Positions 54,163 to 62,678 are shown, counted from the stretch's first letter. The stretch is 64,000 nt of DNA from Haemophilus parainfluenzae (GCF_014931395.1 NZ_CP063120.1:417501-481500); one strand, 5' to 3'. Program-made: numbers and translations. The notes: a model not told the origin generated them from the letters alone.

Positions 54163-54927
54163 ATGGCGTTATTAGAAATTAAAAACCTCGTCAAAAATTA
54201 CGGTGATGTAGAAGCACTAAAAGGTATCAATCTTTCTATAGAGAAAGGCGAAGTTGTCGTTATTTTAGGTCCATCGGGTTGTGGTAAAAGTACTTTTTTA
54301 CGCTGCCTAAATGGACTAGAGGAAATAAAGCGCGGTCAGATTTTGCTGCAAAATGCAGGAGAGTTAGGTAAAGACATTCCTTGGGTTAAAGCGCGTCAAC
54401 GCATTGGGATGGTATTCCAAAGTTATGAACTATTCGCTCATTTATCAGTAATTGACAATATTTTGCTCGGTCCTTTAAAAGTACAAAAACGCGATCGTGC
54501 AGAAGCTGAAAAACAAGCCGATGAGTTACTTAAACGTGTAGGTCTATATGATCGAAAAAATGCCTATCCACGTGAATTATCCGGTGGACAAAAACAGCGA
54601 ATTGCTATTGTACGTTCACTTTGCATGAACCCTGAAATTATTCTGTTTGATGAAGTCACTGCTGCCCTTGACCCAGAAATGGTACGTGAAGTACTTGATG
54701 TAATTTTAGGTCTTGCCAAAGATGGCATGACGATGCTTATCGTTACCCATGAAATGAACTTTGCCCGTCAAGTGGCTAATCGCATTGTGTTTATGGATAA
54801 AGGGCAAATCATTGAACAGGCAAAACCGGAAGATTTCTTCACGAATCCAGCCACGGATCGTGCGAAAACATTCTTAAATATCTTAAATTATGAACCGAGA
54901 GGGACAAACTATGAAGAAAACATTTAA
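54163..54927 (+). CDS. Amino-acid ABC transporter ATPase
   Basis: A 254-aa polar-amino-acid ABC ATPase (GlnQ type). Walker A GPSGCGKST (about 36-44), Q-loop VFQSYELF, signature LSGGQKQR (about 140), Walker B ILFDEVTAALDPE, and H-loop VTHEM are intact. Its 3' end overlaps the 5' end of the binding-protein gene by 17 bases in another frame. Confidence 0.93.
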   Translation: MALLEIKNLVKNYGDVEALKGINLSIEKGEVVVILGPSGCGKSTFLRCLNGLEEIKRGQILLQNAGELGKDIPWVKARQRIGMVFQSYELFAHLSVIDNILLGPLKVQKRDRAEAEKQADELLKRVGLYDRKNAYPRELSGGQKQRIAIVRSLCMNPEIILFDEVTAALDPEMVREVLDVILGLAKDGMTMLIVTHEMNFARQVANRIVFMDKGQIIEQAKPEDFFTNPATDRAKTFLNILNYEPRGTNYEENI

Positions 54928-55768
54928 AACATTGACCGCACTTTTAGCTACTGCCACCTTAGCATTTGGCTTAACCGCGTGTAATGACAAAGAACCAGCT
55001 AAAGACGGAGCAAAAACAATCTCAAGCCTTGAGCAAATACAAAAAGATGGCAAAGTGCGCATTGGTGTATTTAGCGATAAACCACCATTTGGTTATGTGG
55101 ATGCACAAGGTAAAAGCCAAGGCTTTGATATCGAAATTGGTAAAGCGATCGGTAAAGACTTATTAGGTGACGAAAACAAAGTAGAGTTTGTTTTAGTCGA
55201 TGCCGCAAACCGTGCAGAATACTTACTTTCTAAGAAAGTTGATATCATTCTCGCCAACTTTACAGTGACGCCAGCACGTAAAGAAGTGGTAGATTTTGCG
55301 AATCCATATATGAAAGTGGCACTCGGTGTCGTTTCAAAAGATGGTTCTGTGATTACTGACCTTGAACAATTAAAAGGCAAAACTTTAATCGTAGATAAGG
55401 GTACTACTGCTGATATTTTCTTCACCAAAAACTATCCAGATGTGAAGTTATTGAAATTCGAACAAAATACAGAAACCTTTGAAGCCTTACGTGATGGTCG
55501 TGGTGATGCATTATCTAATGACAATACCTTCTTATTCGCTTGGGCAAAACAAAATCCAGGTTATACCGTGGGCGTAAAAAACTTTGGTGATCAAGATGTT
55601 ATTGCACCAGCTGTTCGCAAAGATGCACCTGAATTGTTAAATTGGTTAAATAACGAAATCCAAACTCTAGGCAAAGATGGGCGTTTAAAACAAGCTTACG
55701 AAAAAACCTTATTGCCAGTTTATGGTGATACCGTCAGCGAAAGCGATATCGTGGTTGAATATAAATAA
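54911..55768 (+). CDS. CjaA-like amino-acid-binding lipoprotein
   Basis: A 285-aa solute-binding lipoprotein. Signal with lipobox LTAC (Cys about 23) then a family 3 binding fold (VRIGVFSDKPPFGYVDAQG, ANFTVTPARKEVVDFANPYM, GDALSNDNTFLFAW). The sequence strongly recalls Campylobacter CjaA, a cysteine-binding protein, so a cysteine-type substrate is inferred. The ATG is within the ATPase gene, after GAGAGGGA. An uptake core (54935-54943) encodes LTAL in the signal peptide. Confidence 0.88.
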   Translation: MKKTFKTLTALLATATLAFGLTACNDKEPAKDGAKTISSLEQIQKDGKVRIGVFSDKPPFGYVDAQGKSQGFDIEIGKAIGKDLLGDENKVEFVLVDAANRAEYLLSKKVDIILANFTVTPARKEVVDFANPYMKVALGVVSKDGSVITDLEQLKGKTLIVDKGTTADIFFTKNYPDVKLLKFEQNTETFEALRDGRGDALSNDNTFLFAWAKQNPGYTVGVKNFGDQDVIAPAVRKDAPELLNWLNNEIQTLGKDGRLKQAYEKTLLPVYGDTVSESDIVVEYK

Positions 55769-55778
55769 TTCTCCCACA

Positions 55779-55815
55779 TTCACTTCTCCTTTAGTCCAAC
55801 CCAAGGAGAAGTGAA
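55779..55815. terminator. Long perfect hairpin after the amino-acid importer operon
   Basis: TTCACTTCTCCTT and AAGGAGAAGTGAA form a perfect 13-bp stem with an 11-base loop, 10 bases past the stop. No T-run follows, so it may protect the mRNA 3' end rather than terminate alone. A single uptake core lies beyond it (55832-55840). Confidence 0.65.
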
Positions 55816-55934
55816 AACTTACTAAGTTTTGACCGCACTTCCAATTTTAAATGCGAAATATGTTTTTTCTAGATATATGCCTATTTTACCCTTCAACAGC
55901 ATTTCTTGTATTATCACTTTATAACATCTAAATT

Positions 55935-55949
55935 TGATAATAATTCTTA
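55935..55949 (+). promoter_or_regulatory. Candidate Fur box
   Basis: TGATAATAATTCTTA fits the 7-1-7 Fur consensus (first half exact, second half five of seven). It lies 43 bases before the ATG of a periplasmic iron-type binding protein, where a promoter would be. Confidence 0.55.
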
Positions 55950-55991
55950 TTTATGGTAATGTTCTGATGTTTTATTCAGACAGGAGTTTAT

Positions 55992-57104
55992 ATGCAAAAA
56001 AAATCAACAATTCGTTTAATTTTGGCCGTTCTATTACTGACTTTTGGTATCACTACTCAAGCAGAAATAAAAACAATCAAAGATGTATTAGGACGAGAAG
56101 TTAACGTTGATGTGCCCGTAAAAAATGCCGTGTTAGGCTTTTACTATCCTGATTACATTGCTGTTACGGGTGTTGAAAATTTTAAATATGTTAAAGGTAT
56201 CTCACGTGAATTTTGGGAAAAATTTAATCCAGGAAGTTGGGCATTGTTTTCTGAAAAAATGCCTGAACTCAAAAATATTGCTGATATTGGTAATGTAAAT
56301 ACAGGAACTTTCTCAACCGAAAAAACCTTGGCATTAAAACCTGATGTATTGATTCTTGCAGAATGGCAATATCAAACTATTGGTTCCGAACTACCAAAGT
56401 TAGAACAAGCTGGCATTCCAATTATTGTTGTCGATTTTAATGCTCAAAGTGTAGAACGACACACCCAAAGCGCAAAGATTTTTGGGCAACTTGCAGGTAC
56501 CGAAGAACGAGCAAATAAAATTGCAGATGAATATGCTCAAGGCATTACTGATATTCAAAAACGTGTAAAAGAGGCTAACCTACCTAAACCTAAAATCTAT
56601 GTAGAATTTGGCAATAAAGGTCCTAGTGAATATAGCTTTACCTTTGGTAAAAATATGTGGGGTGCTATTGCTGAAACTGTTGGCGGTGATAACGTAAGCG
56701 CGCCTTTTGTCGAAAATTGGGGACCAATTAATCCAGAACAACTTCTTGCCGCACAACCTGAAGTGATTATGATTTCTGGCACAGAAATGGGGCATGAAAC
56801 TAACGATGAAATGATGGCGATGGGAATAAACATCAATGAACAGGATACACAAAAACGCCTAAAAGGTTTCTTAACCCGTGCAGGGTGGCAAGATTTACCT
56901 GCAGTTAAAAACCACCGTGTTTACGGTATTTATCATACGGCTTCTCGCTCACTAAGTGATCTAGCAGCCGCTCAATTTATGGCAAAAGCACTTTACCCAA
57001 AACTTTTTGAAGACATAGACCCACAAAAAACCTTTATGGATTTCCATAAAAACTATTTGCCTATCATACCTAGTGGTACGTTTTTTATTAAATTGAAAGA
57101 TTAA
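55992..57104 (+). CDS. Periplasmic iron/siderophore-type ABC binding protein (orphan)
   Basis: A 370-aa protein with signal peptide (residues 1-24, ending TQA) and the class III binding fold of FhuD/BtuF/FepB. It contains IKDVLGREVNVDVPVKNAVL (first beta unit), LALKPDVLILAEW (first lobe), and QLLAAQPEVIMISG (second lobe). Ligand could be a ferric chelate or heme; unknown. No permease or ATPase gene flanks it, so it must work with a transporter encoded elsewhere, if at all. A probable Fur box is upstream and a terminator downstream, making it a single-gene unit. Confidence 0.85.
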   Translation: MQKKSTIRLILAVLLLTFGITTQAEIKTIKDVLGREVNVDVPVKNAVLGFYYPDYIAVTGVENFKYVKGISREFWEKFNPGSWALFSEKMPELKNIADIGNVNTGTFSTEKTLALKPDVLILAEWQYQTIGSELPKLEQAGIPIIVVDFNAQSVERHTQSAKIFGQLAGTEERANKIADEYAQGITDIQKRVKEANLPKPKIYVEFGNKGPSEYSFTFGKNMWGAIAETVGGDNVSAPFVENWGPINPEQLLAAQPEVIMISGTEMGHETNDEMMAMGININEQDTQKRLKGFLTRAGWQDLPAVKNHRVYGIYHTASRSLSDLAAAQFMAKALYPKLFEDIDPQKTFMDFHKNYLPIIPSGTFFIKLKD

Positions 57105-57113
57105 ACAATTCAT

Positions 57114-57138
57114 AAGGTGAGCGATGCTCACCTTTTTT
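57114..57138 (+). terminator. Terminator after the iron-type binding protein
   Basis: AAGGTGAGC, three-base loop, GCTCACCTT, T-run. Confidence 0.92.
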
Positions 57139-57172
57139 ATATTCTCACTGCCTTTCATAAGTGAAAACTCCT

Positions 57173-57571
57173 TTATTTTTGACCGCTCTTTGGAAGATGC
57201 GGTGTAAATCTCGCCTTTAATGGCATTTGTTCCTGAATACGTTCCCGATTAATCTGCAACGCCACCTCTGTGGCTTCATAGTCCAACCATAAACTTGGGT
57301 CATCGGGTAATGTTTCATTCCAAATATACTGCACGTTAAAGCCTCGGGCTTTACATTCCGCATGTAATGCATCATAGCGTTTTTTTAAAAATGCCAATTT
57401 ATTAAAGAAAAAACGCACATGCCCTTCCCCTAATTTATATTCTGCAGGCTGTCCTTTTAAGTGATATTTACCTTTCGCCACGGCATTAGGAATACGGGTT
57501 AATTCACGATGTTCAGCTAAAAGATGTTGATCACAAAGCTCCTCAGGCGGAACAAGATTAATTCGAGTCAT
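57173..57571 (-). CDS. Pyrimidine dimer DNA glycosylase (T4 endonuclease V / DenV family)
   Basis: A 132-aa enzyme of the T4 DenV family that excises UV-induced cyclobutane pyrimidine dimers and cuts the abasic site. The start MTRINLV places Thr2 as the N-terminal nucleophile after Met removal, and E23 falls exactly at the catalytic Glu position (AEHRE). GEGHVRFFFNKLAFLKKRYDAL corresponds to the DNA-binding middle of DenV. I use ATG 57571; an earlier start 4 codons upstream would mask Thr2. Monocistronic. Its presence in a bacterial chromosome suggests old acquisition from a phage. Confidence 0.92.
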   Translation of the reverse strand: MTRINLVPPEELCDQHLLAEHRELTRIPNAVAKGKYHLKGQPAEYKLGEGHVRFFFNKLAFLKKRYDALHAECKARGFNVQYIWNETLPDDPSLWLDYEATEVALQINRERIQEQMPLKARFTPHLPKSGQK

Positions 57572-57792
57572 AAACGATACCAAAGAAAAAGAAACATAGT
57601 ACGGGGCATAAAGGTATTTGTCTATTATTTGCCTATCTCTTTAAGAAATATCCTAGTATTTTAGAAAAACATTTATCTGAGCATTTTAATAAAGTATTGA
57701 TCTATTCTAAATAAACAGTATGATCGTCTTCATATTAACGATTTATTATGGTCCACAAAAGCAATATTTCCCTACTTTTGAGATATTCCAAT

Positions 57793-58191
57793 ATGAAATT
57801 TTTACTTTTTTTAACTCATTTCATCGTCTTGTTATTTAGTGCTTATTTCTTGTTCAACTTTGGCGTGCGTTGGGTGCAAGTCATTGGTTATAATTTAGCA
57901 TTCAACGAGCCTGTGGCTAATAGTCTACATCATTCTATTAATATCTATTTTAAACTTATTGCCATTACCACTTTTAGCTATCTCTTTTTTGCTATTTTTC
58001 AACGTTTTTATCGTCGCTTTGCGATGTTACTATGGATGGCGGAAGCTGGAGTATTCGGGAAATATTTATTTAATTTGAATGGGCTACAAGGCACCAATTA
58101 TGATGGCATATTCCAAACCTCATCGGTTTATATTTATTTTTTATGCCCATTATTGTTAAGTTTGTTATCCTACCTTTATTGTAAGAAATAA
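57793..58191 (+). CDS. Small multi-pass membrane protein
   Basis: An unrecognised protein of 132 aa from this ATG (147 aa from an in-frame ATG at 57748). About four hydrophobic segments: FLLFLTHFIVLLFSAYFLF, LIAITTFSYLFFAIF, one weak near MLLWMAEAGVFG, and a strong C-terminal one (IYFLCPLLLSLLSYLY). Neither start has a strong ribosome site, so the start is uncertain. First gene of a plus-strand run of small exported or membrane proteins to 61651. Confidence 0.6.
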   Translation: MKFLLFLTHFIVLLFSAYFLFNFGVRWVQVIGYNLAFNEPVANSLHHSINIYFKLIAITTFSYLFFAIFQRFYRRFAMLLWMAEAGVFGKYLFNLNGLQGTNYDGIFQTSSVYIYFLCPLLLSLLSYLYCKK

Positions 58192-58288
58192 AACAAGTAA
58201 ACTAATAACCTAGCAATTCAAAAGGGTTTGCAAGCGGTTAAATTTTGTAGGAATTTTACCAATTCCGCCATTCAACAAGGAATTCAAC

Positions 58289-58729
58289 ATGAAAAAATTA
58301 TTTGTATTCGCGTTATGTACTTTCTCTGTTTCTAGCTTTGCCTTAACCCCGCGAATAGAAACAGCATCAAACTCAGACTCTTTTATCAGTTTTCGCACGG
58401 CTAATGATGCTATTTATTGCTCTGGCGACCTTCCTGGTCTAAACCCCAAAGTTGAATGTGTTACTAAAATTAAAGGAAAACCGATTTTACCGCGTCCGAA
58501 AGATTGTGAATTCGAATGGGGCGAGCTATTTTCTGTTGGCGCGACAGGAAAGGCTTCACTTGTTTGTGCAAGTGATACCCCCGCTGTACCAGACTCACCA
58601 ATCTTAAAAGAGGGTGAAACAATTAAAGGCAAAGGCTGGCAATGCACTGCTTCGGGCGATTCATTAACTTGTTCAAATAAAGAAAAACACGGTTTTAAAA
58701 TTAGCCAAGCAAAACAAAAATTGTTTTAG
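58289..58729 (+). CDS. Small exported protein, DUF6636-like
   Basis: A 146-aa periplasmic protein. The signal peptide (1-19) ends SSFA. The mature part has six Cys and the pattern of DUF6636 proteins: SFRTANDAIYC, CEFEWGELFSVGATGKASLVC, and ending GDSLTCSNKEKHGFKISQ. The family match is by pattern memory only. Function unknown; three disulfides likely. AAGGA ribosome site present. Followed after 91 bases by the DUF4424 gene. Confidence 0.7.
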   Translation: MKKLFVFALCTFSVSSFALTPRIETASNSDSFISFRTANDAIYCSGDLPGLNPKVECVTKIKGKPILPRPKDCEFEWGELFSVGATGKASLVCASDTPAVPDSPILKEGETIKGKGWQCTASGDSLTCSNKEKHGFKISQAKQKLF

Positions 58730-58820
58730 CTTGTAGCGTATTTGAAAAATACACAATACGTTAATTGCCTTACCACAAGAGCGGTCAAATTTTTCTCACT
58801 TTTTACAAGGAACACCAATC

Positions 58821-59819
58821 ATGAAAAAGTCTCTTCTCTTAACGATTCTTTGTCTTCCATTTATGGCTCAAGCTAACGACAGTACGGGAACAGTCTCTAC
58901 TGGTGGTGTGGAATATATTAAGAATGAACACATTGCGATGCAAAAAGAAAACCTATTTATCAGCCAAGATAAAATTAAGGTGGAATATGAATATCGCAAT
59001 CTAACCGATAAAGACATTACTGAGACGGTGCTATTCCCATTACCGGAAGTGATGCTGCACGATTACGCTGATTTTGCTGACACGCAAAGTTTAATCAATT
59101 CGTTTAAGATTTATGCGAATGGCAAAGAAATCAAACCGACGACTCATGTACGTGCGTTCTTTTACGAAACCAAAAATGCAGATGATGCAGAGAAAAGAGA
59201 ATTTGTTTCTCACGATGTCACGGAGATTCTTCGTGCTTGTGGTTTAACTGAAGAAGAGTTAATGGAGCCTTGGTTACGTAAATCTGCTTCGGCAAATGAA
59301 AAAATCTTAAAATGTCAGGACCCACGTCTTGCTAAATATTCATACAAAGACTCTGAGGATAGCGAAGATATCACTTGGGGCGGACAAATTATTTATAGCT
59401 GGCAGCAAACCTTTAAAGGCAATTCAACTACTCAAATTCAGCACGAATATGTCCCTCTTTTAGGATCTGGCATGGGGCTTCATGATCTCGTGAATTATAA
59501 AAAGTTTGCCGATACTTTTTGTATTGATCCATCATTTAAAAAATCAGTAAAAGCAAAATCTAATCAAGGGATATACTACCGTGAGCTAGGTTATATTCTC
59601 AAAACTGGAGCAAACTGGGCAAAACCTATTGCGGATTTTACGCTTACCATTGAAAGACCAAAAGATCAGATTGTTTCTTTCTGTTGGAAAGGTAAAGGCG
59701 AGGTGAAAAAAGTGCTGCAAAATGACAAGGTTGTGCAATATCAAGTAAAAGAAAAAGACTTCTTACCACAACATGATTTAGATGTGCTATATGGTATAGA
59801 TGCAAAGTTTTTTAACTAA
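58821..59819 (+). CDS. Exported DUF4424 family protein
   Basis: A 332-aa periplasmic protein: signal peptide (1-18, ending AQA) then the DUF4424 fold, seen in GGVEYIKNEHIAMQKENLFIS and VEYEYRNLTDKDITETVLFPLPE near the N-terminus, and the aromatic WGGQIIYSWQQTF strand. Four Cys in the mature part may pair. DUF4424 proteins have no known activity. Own ribosome site (AAGGA). Flanked by other exported small proteins. Confidence 0.8.
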   Translation: MKKSLLLTILCLPFMAQANDSTGTVSTGGVEYIKNEHIAMQKENLFISQDKIKVEYEYRNLTDKDITETVLFPLPEVMLHDYADFADTQSLINSFKIYANGKEIKPTTHVRAFFYETKNADDAEKREFVSHDVTEILRACGLTEEELMEPWLRKSASANEKILKCQDPRLAKYSYKDSEDSEDITWGGQIIYSWQQTFKGNSTTQIQHEYVPLLGSGMGLHDLVNYKKFADTFCIDPSFKKSVKAKSNQGIYYRELGYILKTGANWAKPIADFTLTIERPKDQIVSFCWKGKGEVKKVLQNDKVVQYQVKEKDFLPQHDLDVLYGIDAKFFN

Positions 59820-59891
59820 AAGCCTGCTTAGTAATATGCTTTTACAATAAAGAGAAGACAAACCTCACAGGATTTTTCACAAGAAATAAAA

Positions 59892-60326
59892 ATGAAAAAA
59901 TTACTTACATTGGCTTTATGTGCTTTATCCGTTTCGGCTTTTGCAACAACACCTTCAATCGAAGATCAAATGTCGTATCCACCACGACCGCCAATTCTAG
60001 AATTTCCTAATTGGTGGAGTGTAATTGCTTATAATCCACAAAATGGTGCTTTTGGTTATGGCGAGGGAAATATGATAAAGCCTGCTCAAAATAAAGCACT
60101 AAAGGATTGTGCACTTGCTTCAACGGATACAAATAAACAACATTGTCAAATCGTAATAGAAGCCAATCATGCTTGTGTTACATTGGCAACGGGAGATTCT
60201 CCTGAAAAATATGCTGCAGTTAGCAATTTCAGAATAAAGTTAGAAGAAGTTGAACAAGAAGCCTTGGCAGCCTGTAAAACGAATTCAGCGAATTGCACAA
60301 TCACCTTTTCTACTTGTGAAAAATAA
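59892..60326 (+). CDS. Small exported protein with DUF4189-like domain
   Basis: A 144-aa protein with signal peptide (1-18, ending AFA). The mature part has NWWSVIAYNPQNGAFGYGEG followed by regularly spaced Cys (DCALAS, KQHCQI, NHACVT), a pattern of DUF4189 proteins, and a C-terminal ACKTNSANCTITFSTCEK. Function unknown. The signal is very like that of the DUF6636-like gene (MKKL ... SVSxFA), suggesting a common origin of the leader. Confidence 0.7.
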   Translation: MKKLLTLALCALSVSAFATTPSIEDQMSYPPRPPILEFPNWWSVIAYNPQNGAFGYGEGNMIKPAQNKALKDCALASTDTNKQHCQIVIEANHACVTLATGDSPEKYAAVSNFRIKLEEVEQEALAACKTNSANCTITFSTCEK

Positions 60327-60346
60327 TCTTAAAAAAGGAACGCTCT

Positions 60347-61108
60347 ATGAAAAAAATCTTACTTTGCGTATGTCTCTTTTCTTCTACCGCTTATGCTAAC
60401 CAATGTGAAATCATTGATACCGAATTAGCAGCAAGTTATTCAGAGATGAAAACCTACGGCAGCTATAACGAAAACAATGAAGAAAAATACCAGTCTTCAG
60501 AAAAACGTTTTAAAGAGGCGTTAGCCAAAATTGAAAATTTAGAAGGCAAATTCTGCGCTTGGGAAAAAGCACCTAAAGCGGGGGTTGGTGTAGGCACGTC
60601 AAAAGACAATAAGCTTCAGATTCTGACTTGGGATTGGCAATCTGGCGGGACAATGCACGAATATGGCAGCATTTGGCGTTATCAGTTACCTAATGGCACT
60701 TGGAAAACGGAATTTAATGAGTTAGGCTCTGATATAACCAGCCTAACAGCCCCTAAACTGAATGGAAAACCTTACTATTTTATAGAAAGCGCTGACATCT
60801 ACAGTCAATGTCATCATGCAATTGCAGCGAAATTTTATCAAATTACGGAAAACGGTTTAGAAGAAGCGAAGCTAATTCAAGGAAAAGAACCAACTTCTAA
60901 TATTGGTGTATCGTATATCTCATATACGGATAATGATTTACCAAAATCAAATGCCTATTTTGATTACGACTTGAAAAATAACCGCTTTAGCTTCCCGTTA
61001 ATACATCAATTTGAAGATACATGTGGTAACGGAAAAATGACCTCTGAACGCATTTATTATCGTTTTGATGGCAAACACTTTATTAAAGAGCAAAAAGCGA
61101 AGAAATAA
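60347..61108 (+). CDS. Exported protein of unknown function with SWDxxxGGTMH-like motif
   Basis: A 253-aa protein with an 18-residue signal peptide (ending AYA). The mature part has a helical N-terminus (TELAASYSEMKTYGSY ... ALAKIENLEGKF) and a beta-rich part with TWDWQSGGTMHEYGSIWRY at about residue 93. I have seen similar GGTMH stretches in uncharacterised exported proteins, but no function is known to me. Cys residues at the start, the middle and near the end could pair. 20 bases after the DUF4189-like gene, so cotranscribed. Confidence 0.65.
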   Translation: MKKILLCVCLFSSTAYANQCEIIDTELAASYSEMKTYGSYNENNEEKYQSSEKRFKEALAKIENLEGKFCAWEKAPKAGVGVGTSKDNKLQILTWDWQSGGTMHEYGSIWRYQLPNGTWKTEFNELGSDITSLTAPKLNGKPYYFIESADIYSQCHHAIAAKFYQITENGLEEAKLIQGKEPTSNIGVSYISYTDNDLPKSNAYFDYDLKNNRFSFPLIHQFEDTCGNGKMTSERIYYRFDGKHFIKEQKAKK

Positions 61109-61249
61109 TTGATAAAGGAGGCAATAATGCCTCCTTTTATTTTAAAGTGCGGTTGTTTTTCTTATTATTTTCGCTATTAACGAGAAAAGATTGGTTGTCT
61201 TTCATTTGATTGATACAATGCTTCCGTTTTTCTATTAACTGGACATCTC

Positions 61250-61651
61250 ATGAAAAAATATCTTAAAGCATTTATTCTTTTACCGTTGATTATTCAAATT
61301 ATAGGCACTATTGGTCTAATGTTCGCCAACAATGATGCCGATGGATTTCAGTCTTCAGCGGTTACCGTCTTTATCGTGGCTGCGGTACCGACTTTTCTTA
61401 TTACACTTTGGGCAGCATTTCACCGTTATGCGAGTTATCACGTAAAAGCTATCGCATTAATTTCGGTACTAATTGGGTTTTGTTATACCGTCGTAGCGGG
61501 GATCTTTTATGTGACCCTAGTGAATGACATGGGATTTGGCGAATGGTTACGTGCTGGAGGATTAGAAATTACCTGCTTAATGGCAGCAGGTTTGGCGCTT
61601 TATTCTGTTATGGTATTACCGCTCTTGTTACCGAAAGAACGCCCGCTATAA
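61250..61651 (+). CDS. Four-helix inner-membrane protein of unknown function
   Basis: A 133-aa protein with four predicted helices (about 7-25, 37-57, 66-88, 105-127) and short loops. No recognised family. 142 bases after the previous gene, with an uptake core (61145-61153) between. The 3' end overlaps convergent tusB by 6 bases. Confidence 0.65.
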   Translation: MKKYLKAFILLPLIIQIIGTIGLMFANNDADGFQSSAVTVFIVAAVPTFLITLWAAFHRYASYHVKAIALISVLIGFCYTVVAGIFYVTLVNDMGFGEWLRAGGLEITCLMAAGLALYSVMVLPLLLPKERPL

Positions 61652-61933
61652 GGCGATTTGAGGCGAATATTGAGCAGTTAAATCCACCAAATCTGTTAAT
61701 GAAATTGACCGCACTTGATTGTTTTCTGGCAAAAGTGCGGTTAAATTTCGGGCTAAAACATCTTGTTCCAGCACAAAACATTGTCCTTTGCATTGAGTAA
61801 ACATTTCTCCGTACTTTACCGCTAGCAGCACGCCGTCTTGCCATAACACCACCGCATCATTTTCCGTGATTTCAGTCAAATAACGTTGAAGGTCTGTCTC
61901 AGAATAATGAGCTTGAGAAAAGGTATAAAGCAT
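61646..61933 (-). CDS. tusB: tRNA 2-thiouridine relay protein TusB
   Basis: A 95-aa DsrH-fold subunit of TusBCD, which passes sulfur from TusA to TusE for mnm5s2U34 synthesis. It begins MLYTFSQAHYS, has LLAVKYG and CFVLEQDVLARN in the family positions, and ends SPQIAL. Two inverted uptake cores (61708-61716, 61733-61741) lie inside the coding region. Last of fkpA/yheO-tusD-tusC-tusB direction of reading. Confidence 0.9.
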   Translation of the reverse strand: MLYTFSQAHYSETDLQRYLTEITENDAVVLWQDGVLLAVKYGEMFTQCKGQCFVLEQDVLARNLTALLPENNQVRSISLTDLVDLTAQYSPQIAL

Positions 61934-61941
61934 AATATTCC

Positions 61942-62301
61942 TTAAAACGTAAACACTTTTTCTGCTTGGCTAAGTTTATTGATCAGCGAAGTGCGGTCAA
62001 TTTTTTCAGCAGAAATAATAAGCTGTTCAGTATTCAAATTGTATTGGTCTAGTGAATCGGCACAGACGAAGCGCTGTTCAATATCGTATAAATCTAATAA
62101 TTTAAAGGTGCGGATAAAATCTTTTTGTAATAATAACTCAGGATTTTGCCCATTGAGTAAATTCAACACGCCATCATCAATAAAAAACACACCGATTTCC
62201 TCTTCATCACAAAATGCTGTCGCAGCAAGCAAAGCATCTAAACCTTCACGGGAAATCGCGTTTCCATGTGGTGCGGTACGAAATAAGAATGCCAGCTTCA
62301 T
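61942..62301 (-). CDS. tusC: Sulfur relay protein TusC
   Basis: A 119-aa DsrF-fold subunit of the TusBCD complex. KLAFLFRTAPHGNAISREGLDALLA at the start and VFFIDDGVLNLLNGQNPELL are typical. The ATG overlaps the tusD stop by four bases. Uptake core at 61989-61997. Confidence 0.93.
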   Translation of the reverse strand: MKLAFLFRTAPHGNAISREGLDALLAATAFCDEEEIGVFFIDDGVLNLLNGQNPELLLQKDFIRTFKLLDLYDIEQRFVCADSLDQYNLNTEQLIISAEKIDRTSLINKLSQAEKVFTF

Positions 62302-62678
62302 AATGTTACCACCCGATCTGCTTTTAATGCCATCGCCATAAACTCGCCTAAGCCTGTAATCTCAAAACCTTCTACCAGATTGGTTTTATCAGTCTCTTTT
62401 GCCGTAAGCCCATCCACTACGCCACGACGTTGTGAAGCTGCCACACATAAATGCAAAGGAACATGATGCTGCGCTGAAAAGGCTTGCCAAGCTTGCGTGA
62501 GATTAAATTCATCATTGGCAGGATAAACCAAGCCATTGCCATTACTCACACCCTCTTGGAAAAAGAAAATTTGGTTAATGACATGCCCTTTTTCAAGTAA
62601 AGCCTGGGCAAATTGATAGGCAAGAAAAGCCCCTTGTTTGCCATAAACAGGACTTTTCACGGCGAGAACATAGTTCAT
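62298..62678 (-). CDS. tusD: Sulfurtransferase TusD
   Basis: A 126-aa DsrE-fold subunit carrying the active Cys, here in LHLCVAASQRRGVVDG (about residue 78), which takes the persulfide from TusA. The start MNYVLAVKSPVYGKQGAFLAYQ is family typical. ATG overlaps the yheO stop (TAATG). Confidence 0.95.
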   Translation of the reverse strand: MNYVLAVKSPVYGKQGAFLAYQFAQALLEKGHVINQIFFFQEGVSNGNGLVYPANDEFNLTQAWQAFSAQHHVPLHLCVAASQRRGVVDGLTAKETDKTNLVEGFEITGLGEFMAMALKADRVVTL

